Positions 19,130 to 29,400 of a stretch of DNA of 64,000 bases are shown here, in pieces. Origin of the DNA: Rebecca billardiae RCC1528 (taxonomy: Eukaryota > Haptophyta); assembly GCA_965240325.2 (NCBI GenBank), contig OZ251239.1, forward strand, positions 558,001 through 622,000, in the 5' to 3' direction. The position numbers were made by a program, and so were the translations under genes. Numbering within the stretch: the first letter of the stretch is position 1; every line of letters begins with the position of its first letter. The notes under the pieces were generated by a model. It was not told where the DNA came from, ran no database searches, and was given only the letters and a program-made list of their open reading frames with translations.

Positions 19130-21725
19130 ACTACAGGCAATCGCGGGCAATACAGTACAGGCTGGTCTCACCAAGAACTTCCCGAGCGCTGCCGACGTGT
19201 CCGCGTTCGCGGCGGGCGAGCACGGGGAATCGGCTGAGTACGATCGCTCGCATCGTGGGTCTAGTCCCCGACAAAATTGTCCGCGGAGCCGCGCGCGTCG
19301 CTCACCTCGTGCCCGGCGCTCCGCCGCGGAGGCGCCGTCACAGTGGTTTTCACAGTGGGCCGAGCAGTCTGAAGTGGCGCTGAACTGAGGTTTCGTCGGG
19401 GTTTCCGCAGTCCGGCGGGCTTCTGCCGCTTCGGACGCCCAGGCGGCATCCATCACCACGAGGTCGGCCACGCGCGGACCTGGCCCGCGCGGAGGCGGAG
19501 CATGGCGCACTGCTTGATGACTGCGCCCGCGCGAGCCGTTCCATGATCGCTGTGGTTACAGCCAAAGCCCCTGCCTCTGTTGGTGGGACCTCGCCAGATG
19601 CACTTGTCACTTGCGCGCCGCTCGAACGGCTCCGAACGAACACGACGAGCACATTGCACTTCGTCGCAGTTGGCTCACTCGCAGCAGGTATTCGAATCTG
19701 TCGCAGTGGAAGCGGGGGGTGCGAGAGCCTACGTACGTCTGTCAAGGGCAGCCGCACGCTTCAACATTGCGAAGGAGTTCCGCCCTGAACAGTGCGGCGG
19801 CAAGGCGGGTTGAGTGTGCTCCAAGCAACATCGTCTGGCACTGATACAGGTGGGGAGGCGCAGGAAGGACGTTGCAACGAGCGCGATGAGGCCCACATAC
19901 CTCGACAGCATGGGAGAGACGCGCTGTGGGACATGAAGACACCTGTCACTCATGCCAGGTCCCACGTTGACCCGCAACGCTCGGCGGCTTCTGCGGGCGA
20001 GAACAACGACGCAATGTTTCAGTGCTACAGCGAGGGTGGGGATGAGGAGAGGGGCTTGGGGTACGGGCAACCGTGTGAACAACACCACTAGGGGTCGCAC
20101 GGACCGAGATCGCGCGCCGTTCATTTTTTGCAGGGGGGTGGGGGTTTGAATCTCGACAACGGCGAGGCGGACAGAGGCGTGCGACCCCTCGTCGGAGAGC
20201 TCTCGATGCGGCCGATTTAATGGCGCCATCGAGAATTTTCCGCAGACGCAGTGGGACTGAAAAAAAAATCCAAAGCCTCGGGAAGTTCTTGGTGAGACCA
20301 GCCTGTAAGAAGTCAGAGATCTCACGGCTAGCCTCGGTTTCTTAGCCGTTCGGTAGCCCGAGCGCCTACGGAGTCTCAGTTTCTTAGCTAGGTCCGCCCG
20401 CCGCGCAGGCGCCCGGGGGGCGCAGGGGGGCAGAGCCGGCCTGTTTTAATTCTACGAGAGCCCAACGGCGACATCAGCCAAAACGCGGTGAATTTAATGG
20501 CGGCTTGGCAGCCGGCCGGGGCGGGTGCAGCGGTAGTGCAGAGTAGTGGCGGCCCCGCGGCACGTCGTTGGCGCATCCTCGTACTAAGACGCTGAGCTGT
20601 GGCGACAGACGTTGCCCAGACGTGCTGCTTCGACTTGCCGAGGTGCTTAGCCTTGACACAGGGGTTCCTCGCGGCGCACGCGCGCGACCAGCCACTGCAT
20701 GAACTGCAGCGGCGGGCCCGCTGCAAGCTGCAAGCACTCTGCGTTGGCTGCGTCTAGCCCGTGCCATGTGACGACCAAGGCCGGCTGATAGAAAGATAGT
20801 CTGCCATCGAAACCAGCTCTACACGCTCCGCCGCCACTACCTTGTCGGGCTTGGCTTCTGTTGCGTGCGCTCGCATGCGGCCTGCTGCCTGCTTTTGAAC
20901 GTGATCGCGGCAGGTCGGCTGGCCGGATTGTCAAGCCTCCTCGGCGTAGACTACGACACGATGCGTGCTACACGCACCCATGACACGCCGAAAGGCGTAT
21001 GCACGCGTCATCGCGCATCTGGCAGGCTGCAGTCTTGGCCAAATGGATGAGAACAAGCCTGCATCAAGCGCTCGCCGCGCAGGCGCGAGCGCGCGGAGAG
21101 TTCTGGGGCGACCCATGGTGCCTTGTTGGGGGACGCAACTCCTCCTCAACGGCTGCGAGCAGCGACACCGGAGCTAGATCGCTGCACTCAGCACTCCTCG
21201 CTGAGTGCAGCGTGACCCTCGGAGTCGTGCGTCTCGGCTTCCCGCCGGAGCCTTTGCGTCCCCCACCTGCGGGGCGTGACACCGATTCCCACTGGCGGGC
21301 ACGGGTTTGTCGCCGTGACATAGTAAATGGAATCTGGTAGAAATAAAACAGGCCAGCCCGCCCCGCCGAGTCTTTAGGCCCGGCCGGCGAGGCCGACGAA
21401 AGTTTTGGGCGGCCTTTTTGGAGCAAATCTGGCATGATGTTGCATGGATGCTGCGGTGCACTGGCCAGGAGTCAGTCATCAGGAGAAGTCGGGACTTGGC
21501 CTGTACTCGTAGTCGGGCCGCGCGCCGCGTCCCCGACGGGCCGACTGCGCCTCGCCCCTCGGCGGACCACTCGTCAGCCGGGACGACGTAGTCCCGGTTT
21601 CTTAGTGTGACTATGCGTATAGCGAACCAGCCAATCGCTAGCCTCAGTTTCTAGGCCAGATCCGCAGATAGCAAGCCCCAGTTTCTTAACGTGACAGCTC
21701 CTTATTGCCCGCGATTGCCTGTAGT
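19130..21725. mobile_element. Putative inverted-repeat element, right arm split by an insertion
   Basis: The left arm is 19130-19186. Its outer 23 bp (19130-19152, starting ACTACAGGCAATCGCGGG) recur inverted at 21703-21725. Its inner 31 bp (19156-19186, starting TACAGGCTGGTCTCACC) recur inverted at 20277-20307. Both matches are perfect by eye. The simplest reading is a roughly 1.2-kb element with about 57-bp terminal inverted repeats, whose right arm was cut by a later insertion at 20308-21702. No transposase is recognisable in the interior. Confidence 0.55.
20308..21702. mobile_element. Inserted element with subterminal repeats
   Basis: 1.4 kb lying between the two halves of the right arm of the outer element. 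Near its left end are two, and near its right end three, copies of a degenerate motif around 'CTCAGTTTCTTAG' (20331, 20373, 21592, 21641 and 21675, approximate starts). Inside these, 'GGCCTGTTTTAATTCTAC' (20438-20455) is repeated inverted at 21337-21354 with one mismatch. This looks like a non-autonomous DNA element. No protein is recognised. Confidence 0.4.
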
Positions 21726-22149
21726 TACTGCCCATGCATCATTGACAGGTTGCACAGGAAACTGTCCTTGGTGTTACATTTCTCAGAGACGGCGCCTCTG
21801 AAGGATGGCGCCCGCCCACTCGCCGCTCGTGGGTGGCGCGCGCCTCGCGTGTCGATGCAGCCCCGCATGATGACTAGCTGAATGCGCGTGTCGTCAGGAC
21901 TTGTCCGCGTGCGCTACATCCCTTGAGCTAGCACAGCCGGGACACCCTCGCCGTCGGCAGTGACTGTCATCATCCCAGCACACGTCGCGTGATGAGACGG
22001 CAAAGCCACAGCAGCATCACCCTCTCGACCAGGATCATCAGGCAGCTGGAGACAGTCCTCCCTTCGACGCGTCTCGGAGCGAGCGCACACGCCCGGCTCT
22101 ATCTGCTTCACACCGCCCGCGCCATCCGCCTCGAGCCCGCCAACGCCCG

Positions 22150-22749
22150 TCACCACGCGCAGTATGGCAAACCGTCATGATCGGACCGAGCTCGTCGACG
22201 AGTGCAGCCTTCGCCAGCAGTGCCGCGCGCGAGCATTCGAGTTCGACAGTAAGTCGTCAGCGACTTGTGGGCCGGCGGGGAGATCCACGCGTGGCATGAT
22301 AGCATGTAGGTCGTCAGCTCCTGCTCGGTGTACGCACGCGCTCTGCATCTGAACACTCGATAGAAGCTTTCGATGATCACCATCGAGCTGTCTACGTGAG
22401 CCTGTGCGACCGTCTGCGCAACACCTCGCGCCTCACCCTTGGTGCTGCGCTCACGCGAGACAAAGAAGGCTATGTAGGGCTCACTGACCATTCGTACAGT
22501 AAGAGCGTCCTTGCCGCAGCGAGTGACAGCTTCCTTCGCCCGCTCCTTAGCACTCGCCCTGCTGTTCTTGGGCGTGAGTGAGGCGTGGTGCCTCGTCAGC
22601 CTGCCGAGCAGTTCTTGTCGATGCGTGTCACAGCGCGGAAGCACGTGTGCGTTCGAGAGGCGTCGTGCGTGGATGCCGTTCTTCATGCTGACGACATAGA
22701 CGGACTGCGTAGCGGCCATCTCCTCATCCAAGAGCCTCGAGCATGCCAC
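22150..22749 (-). CDS. Hypothetical 199-residue frame, perhaps part of a decayed element
   Basis: An open minus-strand frame with less Ala/Arg bias than chance frames of this genome and a mix of Ile, Tyr, Lys and Phe ('SEPYIAFFVSRERSTKG', 'SMVIIESFYRVF'). No domain recognised. Adjacent minus-strand frames (22762-23334, 21914-22156) may belong to the same decayed gene, in other frames. It could be a remnant of a mobile-element protein. Low confidence that it is expressed. Confidence 0.25.
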   Translation of the reverse strand: MACSRLLDEEMAATQSVYVVSMKNGIHARRLSNAHVLPRCDTHRQELLGRLTRHHASLTPKNSRASAKERAKEAVTRCGKDALTVRMVSEPYIAFFVSRERSTKGEARGVAQTVAQAHVDSSMVIIESFYRVFRCRARAYTEQELTTYMLSCHAWISPPAHKSLTTYCRTRMLARGTAGEGCTRRRARSDHDGLPYCAW

Positions 22750-23483
22750 GACTCTGACACTTCAGCGCTCCGGCCGGCGCGCATGCACCATCAAGTGCAA
22801 CCGAGCGATTGAGAGGTAGCCGCCGCCAGCTTTTCGACCCTCACCAACACGCGCTGGATGAACATTGCAAGGTTGTCGCATTCTATGAGTGTCGCGTGTC
22901 TCCCCCCGCGACTGTTGCTGCGCAACGTGATGTGCAAGACCAGTCGCGCGCGCGCTCCATCCAATGCATGCACAGCTGATGCATGGACGTGGCCGAGCGC
23001 AAGCACGCACGCGCGAGTCGTAGGCTGCGAACGTCGTGTGCGGCCAGACTGCGATGTGCATGGCACGTATCCACCTTGCATTGCTACCTCTCTTCACACC
23101 GGGCCTGGAACTCTTCCAGGCTGAGACGGCCTGCTCTGCTGCCCTCTGCGACTCAGATGCCACGTGAACGTGCCGCGCGGCTGCGCGATGTCGCGATTGG
23201 AGCTCAAGGGTGGTTGACTTTCGGTACATGCTACTCAAGCAGGAAGAGGCCGATCGAGGCGCGGAGTGGCGCGCTGCACCCGCAACAGCGGGCATCGTGC
23301 AGCGCGCGAGAGCGCGCGCCGCTTCCGAGCGCACGGCGACGGCGCCATGTACCGAAAGACGGGTGGACAGGTCGCGTCCACTGGGAATGTAACATCTGTC
23401 AGTCGCGGGCGGTCATTTTTCCGTGCAACCTGTCCATTGCATGCAGAGCCGCTTAACATCGACAGCGTCAGTCGTAGTATTTT

Positions 23484-23600
23484 TTAATTAAGAGTCGGCC
23501 AGTTATTATTATTGTAAATGATGAATAACCAACGAATATATATAATCATAATATATATATATATATGTGTTGTCGTATATATATATATTATTAACGACGT
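23484..23600. repeat. AT-rich block with TA microsatellites
   Basis: Two runs of alternating TA (about 23548-23566 and 23576-23590) in a TTATTATT-rich context. Similar TA runs occur in other intergenic gaps: 25090-25115, 27847-27863, 31224-31244 and 32820-32831. Confidence 0.7.
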
Positions 23601-24351
23601 GCGGTATGCAACCGGGGCAGGCCGTCAGAGTCAGACAAGCTGTAGCAGCAGATCGAGCAGCAGAAACAAACACTACCAGGATCAGCGCTCCTCGCCGTCG
23701 TTCTTCCCCCCCCCTTCGACTTCGTACTCGTAGCCGCCCATCATTCCATCGCCGAGCGGAAGCTCGACGCACCGTCTGGCGTCGACGCGCGCGCGCCGCC
23801 GCGGTGGTCGCGGACTCGCGGTGCCACGCGACACGCGTCGTCAGCCGTCGTCTCGAAGTAGTCGTCGCACGCAGCGCCCGGCCGCGGGCGCGTGCCCCCG
23901 GGCGCACGTGCGCCATGCGCGCGCGGGCGATGAGCATCTTATTGGCCTGGCCACGCTGACGCAGGCATCAGCCGCAGCGCATGCCCAGCTCGCGCCGCAT
24001 AATCGATAATGGTGCCGCCGAGCCGAGCGCGGCTCCGGTCACTGTCCGGGACGTCCAGCAGGGGTGCATTCAGACTCTCTGGGGGGGTCTGGGGGGGGCT
24101 CCCCCCAGCCGATCGAAGGACCAAATACGCCTCAATAAGGCCCCAACTCGCCAGAATTCGCATAGCAGACCGTGTTCGCCGTGGTGTTGGCTGAGGGCTG
24201 CGTCGTGCGGCGTCGGCTCTGCGCCGGGCGGCCATGACGCATTGCACACAGCCCCAATATCGGCGCCTCCCTCGCGAGTCAAGACGTAGCGTAGTGCAGG
24301 ATCGAGCAACGCATTGACCGCTGCGGCGCACCGCGCAGGCCACGCCGCACC

Positions 24352-24730
24352 TTAGCACTCGCGAACAAGCTCTGAGCCAGCCAGCTGTGGCAGTCCTCTG
24401 AGGAGCTGCAGCCAAGCACGAGCTCGTGCGCATACCCGTGGCACCACGAGCTGACGGCGCGGCCCGGGGCGCGAGCAGCTAGAAGCCGACAAGCTCATGC
24501 GCACGCCCGCACCGCCGCGAGGTGTGGCCGCCGGCGCGAGCAGCTCAACGCGGAAAGCGCGCAGCTTGCTCGAGTCGACGAGCAGCTTCTCGCCCATCGG
24601 TGACTCTCAGTGCACGAAGGTGCACCCGGGGCGCGAGCGCGACAGGGTGCCGCGGCCAACCAGCGGATGCGCCCGGATCAAGGCCTCCAAGACGTCTCGT
24701 CTCCTCGCCCGCTCGGCGGCGCTCCATCGT
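24352..24730 (-). pseudogene. Possible coding remnant
   Basis: On the minus strand, 'DVLEALIRAHPLVGRGTL' and 'RSRPGCTFVH' (about 24695-24613) run to a stop. Shortly after, in another frame, comes 'MGEKLLVDSSKLRAFRVEL' (24597 leftward). The two pieces read like one protein interrupted by a stop and a frameshift. Family not recognised. Confidence 0.3.
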
Positions 24731-25028
24731 GCGAGAGACCGGTCCGGGAGCCCAAAAAAAAGTTCAGCACGATGGAGTCCTCCGTGTTCGACTGTGACGA
24801 CGCGTTCAAGGACAAGGAAACATACGAAATCGTCTGCGGCTTCGGTTTTGAACCTGCGGCTTCGTCCGCCGCCCCGGACATCTTTCGATTGGTACCCTCA
24901 TCGCTCCCTGGCTCCCAGGGGTTCGTCTAAATGCACCCCCCCCATAGGGTCAGTGGACGTCCCTGACTGTCGGGCTGGAGCCGCGCGCGCTCATATATAT
25001 GTACTTAGAGTGAGACTGCTAGAGCCGT

Positions 25029-25285
25029 CCGGAGAGAGAGAGAGAGATGAGAAAGAGAGAGCAGAGAGAGAGAGAGAGAGATGTATGTACTATATATATA
25101 TAAAAATATATAATATAATGATGATAACGATGCGCATCAGCGCCGCAGCCGCAGACTGACTCTGTCTCTTAAGGCACTGCTGACCTGCCTGAGACCGCCT
25201 CATGGCCGTACGGAGAGAGAGAGAGAGTCAGAGTAGAGAGAGCAGAGAGAGAGCTGAGAGAGCCATCAGAGATAAGAGATGAGAG
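25029..25285. repeat. GA microsatellites
   Basis: Several AGAGAG tracts (about 25031-25081, 25212-25260 and 25261-25288) with a TA run between them, just 3' of the RCC1 gene stop codon (which lies on the minus strand at 25299). Confidence 0.8.
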
Positions 25286-25298
25286 AGAGTCGTCATCA

Positions 25299-26843
25299 CT
25301 ACCACGGCTCCATCCGCATCGTCAGTGATGCCAGCGGCGGCAGCTGTGCGAGGCGCGCGGGCGTGCAGAGCCCCGTGTCCAAGTCCACCGCCGTCACCGG
25401 GCCCGGCGGCGGCGGCTCCGAGCCTCGTGCCGGCACTCGGGCAAACCCCAGCCCAAGCGCGGGTGAGTACTGTCCGCACGTGTGCACGCCGCCGTCCGCC
25501 GTGACGAAGAGCGCGTGGGCGCCGCCCACCGAGCACTCGACGACGCGCTCGCGCCGCAGCGCGTCCACCCGCGTCGGCGCGGGCACGTTGTGCCGCGCCA
25601 GCCCGAGGCCGAGCTGGCCGTCGTGGTTGGAGCCGAACGTGTGCACGCTGCCGTCTACGCCCAGCACCGCCGCCGAGCCCGGGCATGCACTCGTGCGCAC
25701 GGCATGCACGCCGGCCTGCCCCAGCGCGTTGAGCCGCGTTGGCACGGGGTGCCAGCCTCGACGCCCGCCGTCGAGTGAGCCGGTGATGTGCACGCCGCCC
25801 CCTGCGTCCACCACCAGGCTGCACTGCGCGCCCGCACACACGTGACGGACACGCACGCCTGCGAGCGCCTCGATGCGCCTAGGCGTGCTCTGCTGCTCAC
25901 AGTAGACGTGGCCACGCTGGCCGAAGCCAGCTTCGCCACACGCGTAGACCACGCCACTCGCCGTGAGGAAGAGCGTGTGCGCCCTTCCCGCCGACGCGCC
26001 GCCCACGCGCACGCCGTCCAGCGCCTCGATGCGCGTCGGCTCCGGGCGGCGCGCCGTGTCGCCGTGGCCGAGCTGGCCGTGGTGGTTGCGGCCCCAGCTG
26101 TACGCGCAGCCAGCGGCGGTGATGGCCAGGCTGTGGTGGGCGCAAGGCCCAGCGGCGATGCCCACGACCAGCTCGCCGTCGCACGCACGGCACGGCGCGA
26201 ACACCCACCGCGTGTCGAAGCCGCCAACCCCCAGCTGGCCATGCGAGTTGTCGCCGCAGCCGTACACGGCGCCAGCCTCGCTCAGCGCGAGCAGGTGGGT
26301 GAGGCCTGCGGCCACGGCGCTGACGCGCACGCTCGAGAGCGAGGCGACGCGCGTGGGCACGTATTGGACGCGCCGTTCCGTGAACATCCCGTGGCCCACC
26401 GCCGGCAGCGGCCACGGCCAGCGCGCAGACGGATGCCGGTGGCTCGTCTCAACTCGCATGCAAGCGCCACACGTGTGCACGCCGCCGGCGTGATCGACAA
26501 ACGCGCTGAACTCGCCGGCGTCGTCACCGGCGGTGACGGCGGCGGAGGCGTGCAGGCGTGCGAGCACGTACACGCGCTCGCGCGCGAACAGCTCCTCGAC
26601 CCATGTGCACGCGCGCGCGGGCAGCTGGGGCGGCAGCGCGAGTGTGTGCCCACGCGCCTGCACGCGAGCGCGCAGTGCGCTCTCGATGGCGGAGCGGCGG
26701 CCAGGCGGCGCGACGCGGAAGACGCGCGAGGCCGCGTTGGCGGCGGCAAGATCGCGCACATCCTGCGCCAGCTGCGCGACGATCCGCTCGATTACGTCCG
26801 GCGGCAGGTCGCGCAGAAGCAGCGGTCGTCGTCGGGCAGCCAT
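25299..26843 (-). CDS. F-box-like RCC1-repeat protein
   Basis: 514 residues, single exon, start 'MAARRRPLLLRDLPPDVIE'. Residues about 8-45 form an F-box-like helix bundle ('LRDLPPDVIERIVAQL'). From about residue 105 to 480 come RCC1-type blades, each with a gaGxxH-x-L core and a G-x-V-x-x-x-G turn: 'VAAGLTHLLALSEAGAVYG', 'GPCAHHSLAITAAGCAYSWG', 'GRAHTLFLTASGVVYACG' and 'GGAHALFVTADGGVHTCG'. One blade lacks the usual His ('GAQCSLVVDAGGGVH'). This is a seven-bladed propeller used for protein binding. With an F-box it would recruit substrates to an SCF ubiquitin ligase; GEF activity is not implied. The C-terminus 'LAQLPPLAS' links it to the pseudogene at 12690-13295. Confidence 0.8.
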   Translation of the reverse strand: MAARRRPLLLRDLPPDVIERIVAQLAQDVRDLAAANAASRVFRVAPPGRRSAIESALRARVQARGHTLALPPQLPARACTWVEELFARERVYVLARLHASAAVTAGDDAGEFSAFVDHAGGVHTCGACMRVETSHRHPSARWPWPLPAVGHGMFTERRVQYVPTRVASLSSVRVSAVAAGLTHLLALSEAGAVYGCGDNSHGQLGVGGFDTRWVFAPCRACDGELVVGIAAGPCAHHSLAITAAGCAYSWGRNHHGQLGHGDTARRPEPTRIEALDGVRVGGASAGRAHTLFLTASGVVYACGEAGFGQRGHVYCEQQSTPRRIEALAGVRVRHVCAGAQCSLVVDAGGGVHITGSLDGGRRGWHPVPTRLNALGQAGVHAVRTSACPGSAAVLGVDGSVHTFGSNHDGQLGLGLARHNVPAPTRVDALRRERVVECSVGGAHALFVTADGGVHTCGQYSPALGLGFARVPARGSEPPPPGPVTAVDLDTGLCTPARLAQLPPLASLTMRMEPW

Positions 26844-28139
26844 CGAAAGGGGTCCAGATGAAGTTTCATATTATTTTAGTTTCCCACTTCGGAAAGGAAG
26901 CCATGGCGGGATCCAAGGCCCCAGCGCCACGGCCGGGTCACCGGGGCGTGGCGTAGGCAGGTTGGTGCGGTCGTACGAGCGCATGGGCATGAGTGACAGC
27001 TTCCTTTCCGACTTTTCGACCACTCTCACGTCCATGTCCACGTCCTCGTGCGACCGGCGCGCGTGAGGCTGCGCATGGGAAAATGGGCTGAGTAGGGACC
27101 AGGATCACCGTTCTGACGGCCATGCCGACCTCTTTGCTATGCCTTGCGACGGTGCAGACCAGTCAATGTTCCGTCTGACCCAACACAAGGTGAGTCTGAT
27201 GATCAATGTTGACTGCGCGGTAGTCGTGCGACCGCCATCCGACACGGCTGCCGTGCGTGCGTGAATACGTGTGCAGCTTATTGTGCACGCCTGTCAACAG
27301 ACAACAGCGAGGCGATCATCGACCGACATGGCTAGCGAGCTGATCAGGACTAAAACCAACCTTGTCTGGGACTACGCCACGCCATTTGGCGACCTCGCCG
27401 CTGCTCAATGCCCGTCCAGAGGCACGGACGTGCCCGCACTACCTGGCCAGCCAGCGCCCGTGAATTATTTCAATTATAAGTGGGGCCCACTACCACCTGG
27501 CAGACCCCCCTGTAGTCGTCGATATCGATGACGACCGCCATCAGTGAGGCGGCACAGTGATTCTACAGCAGCCTAGCTACAGTAGTCAGCTGTACTACTG
27601 TCGTCAGCTCAGAATCAGACATCAGCAGTCGTTCGGATATGCCGTACTCATACCGTGCCATTGGCTCCGGTTGCGACGACGACGCCGGATGAGAACCGCT
27701 GAAATAACGACGGCAGCACTCAGCAGCCTGCTATCTATCACGTGGGTCGTGATGCGGCAATATCGTCGGCGGACGAAGGCTAGCACTCTAGCAGCTATAT
27801 CGCGTCAGCAGACTGATGAGAATCACCCGGACTGACGACAACTATAGTATATATATATATATAGTGATCATCACGCGTCGGTTACACCGAGTAACTATTA
27901 TATTACTAGTTACCGACCGAGAGTAGGACCGAGTCCGACTCTGACAGTGTCAGTAGCATTCAGCCAGTCTCGAGGACGAGGTCGGTCCCGGATTAGGCTC
28001 AGACTCAGAGTCAGTGACTGTGCAGGGCTTCAAACGCTAGCTGCTAATATACCAGACGAGACGATGATCGTCCGCCTGGCAACTCCATTATTATTATTGA
28101 ACCAGCACGTTGGCAACAGACAGCTCAGTATCATAGTCA
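26844..28139. other. Intergenic, no gene seen
   Basis: 1.3 kb of AT-richer DNA between the RCC1 gene's 5' end and the 3' end of the alpha/beta hydrolase. Short frames only. A TA run lies at 27847-27863. The RCC1 promoter is expected just after 26843. Confidence 0.5.
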
Positions 28140-29141
28140 TCAGCTCACGACCGACGAGGCTGACGCCGCCGCGGCACCGCGACCGCTGCCACTCTGAGAC
28201 TGACTGCCTCTTGACATCGCCTGCGCCCGCGGGGCAGCGCCCGCGGCGTCCGGCGGTTGCGAGCTGGTGCTGGCCGCGGCGTCCCTCATCCGCTTCAGCA
28301 GGGCTAGCACCGTCACTGCCCGGAACTCACCGTGCCCCTCTCCTGGCACGACCGTGAGCTCGGCCGCGCTGAGATTGGTGGCGTGCCATCGCGCGCAGTT
28401 GATGTCGGTCGTGTCGTCGAGCGCGCCATGGATGATGTGCACGGGGCAGCGCACGGCGTCGTGCGAGAAGTCAAGCGGCTTGACCTCCACGTGGATGTCC
28501 GCCACCGCCCCCTGCGGGCAGCACCCCGCGCAGCACCCTGCGCAGCAGCACGGGCCGCACGCGCCGCCCGGCCGGCACTTTTCAAAACCGTCCACATACG
28601 TGATGGCACGTGGGTCCTCTGGCGGGACCGCGTTGGCGTGCCGGCCCTTTGGGAAGCCGGGCGCGTAGTTGGCGTCGGCTGAGACCAGCCCGACCGCGGA
28701 CACCCGGCCGGGCGCGCGCGCAGCGACCGCCAACGCGTTCATTCCGCCGGAGGAGACGCCGAGCGCCGCGAATGACGAGGCGCCCACTGCATCCATCACG
28801 TCGAGCGCGTCCGCGGCGAAAAGGCCGTACGCCCAGTCGCGCGGGTGGACGCCGTGCATCGTGCTAGCGCCGTACCCGGGGCGGTTGACGCAGACGATCT
28901 TCCATGGCAGCGCCTCGAGCTGCTCCGCCGTGAGCCGCGGCTTGGCCAGCGCTGGCAGGTGCCGCCACGACTCGCCCGGCGGGAGGCCGAAGAGCTGGAA
29001 GCCGTTCATCGCCATGCCCGAGCAGAACAGGAGCGCGGGGTCGTCCGCGCCCGCGCGGCCGACGACGCGGTACGTGATCGAGCGGCCGGAGGTGCATTTG
29101 ACCGTATGCGTCACACCCTTCGCGCTCATGTCGGTGGCCAT
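28140..29141 (-). CDS. Alpha/beta-hydrolase fold protein with Cys-rich insertion
   Basis: 333 residues, single exon, start ATG 29141. Classic features: oxyanion strand 'ALLFCSGMAMNGFQL', 'VNRPGYGAST', nucleophile elbow 'ALGVSSGGMNAL' (G-x-S-x-G), catalytic Asp region 'HIIHGALDDTTD' and catalytic His in 'VVPGEGHGEFRA'. A cap-region insertion near residues 189-212 contains nine Cys in about 20 residues ('CGPCCCAGCCAGCC'), not typical of the fold; it might bind metal or be palmitoylated. The C-terminus is Ser/Gly/Ala-rich and disordered. Substrate unknown (esterase, lipase-like or epoxide hydrolase-like). Divergent from the cathepsin gene with 259 bp between starts. Confidence 0.8.
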   Translation of the reverse strand: MATDMSAKGVTHTVKCTSGRSITYRVVGRAGADDPALLFCSGMAMNGFQLFGLPPGESWRHLPALAKPRLTAEQLEALPWKIVCVNRPGYGASTMHGVHPRDWAYGLFAADALDVMDAVGASSFAALGVSSGGMNALAVAARAPGRVSAVGLVSADANYAPGFPKGRHANAVPPEDPRAITYVDGFEKCRPGGACGPCCCAGCCAGCCPQGAVADIHVEVKPLDFSHDAVRCPVHIIHGALDDTTDINCARWHATNLSAAELTVVPGEGHGEFRAVTVLALLKRMRDAAASTSSQPPDAAGAAPRAQAMSRGSQSQSGSGRGAAAASASSVVS

Positions 29142-29400
29142 GGCTCCGGGCCGAGCGACTTAGAAGAGTACTACTGGTAGCGAAACGCCGCCGCGAAACA
29201 ATCGCGCGTTTTCAGTTTCCGCAGCAAAAAGTTTTACGCGCGCTTCTGCGCTTCTGTAACGGGATTTCAGGTTCGTCGCGGAAAAGCCCAGGCCGCAACT
29301 CATGAACGAACGCGCGCACGGCCGCGCCACCGCACTTCGCGGACGGTGGGTGACCTTTCGCTGACGCGCATCCGCCGCCAGCCGCTCGCCGTACTCCGAG

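Larger units (their letters stand above)
18927..25298. other. 6.4-kb gene-poor, repeat-containing region
   Basis: No intact recognisable gene. GC and codon pattern are unlike the flanking genes. It holds nested inverted-repeat elements (19130-21725), decayed coding-like DNA (21914-23460 and 24352-24730), an AT-rich block (23484-23600) with TA runs, a G/C-homopolymer stretch (24083-24113) and GA microsatellites (25029-25285). Parts are listed separately. Confidence 0.6.

Noticed and set aside
24083-24113. G-rich stretch as a functional G-quadruplex
   Set aside because: Short homopolymer runs in decayed DNA; nothing links it to a gene.
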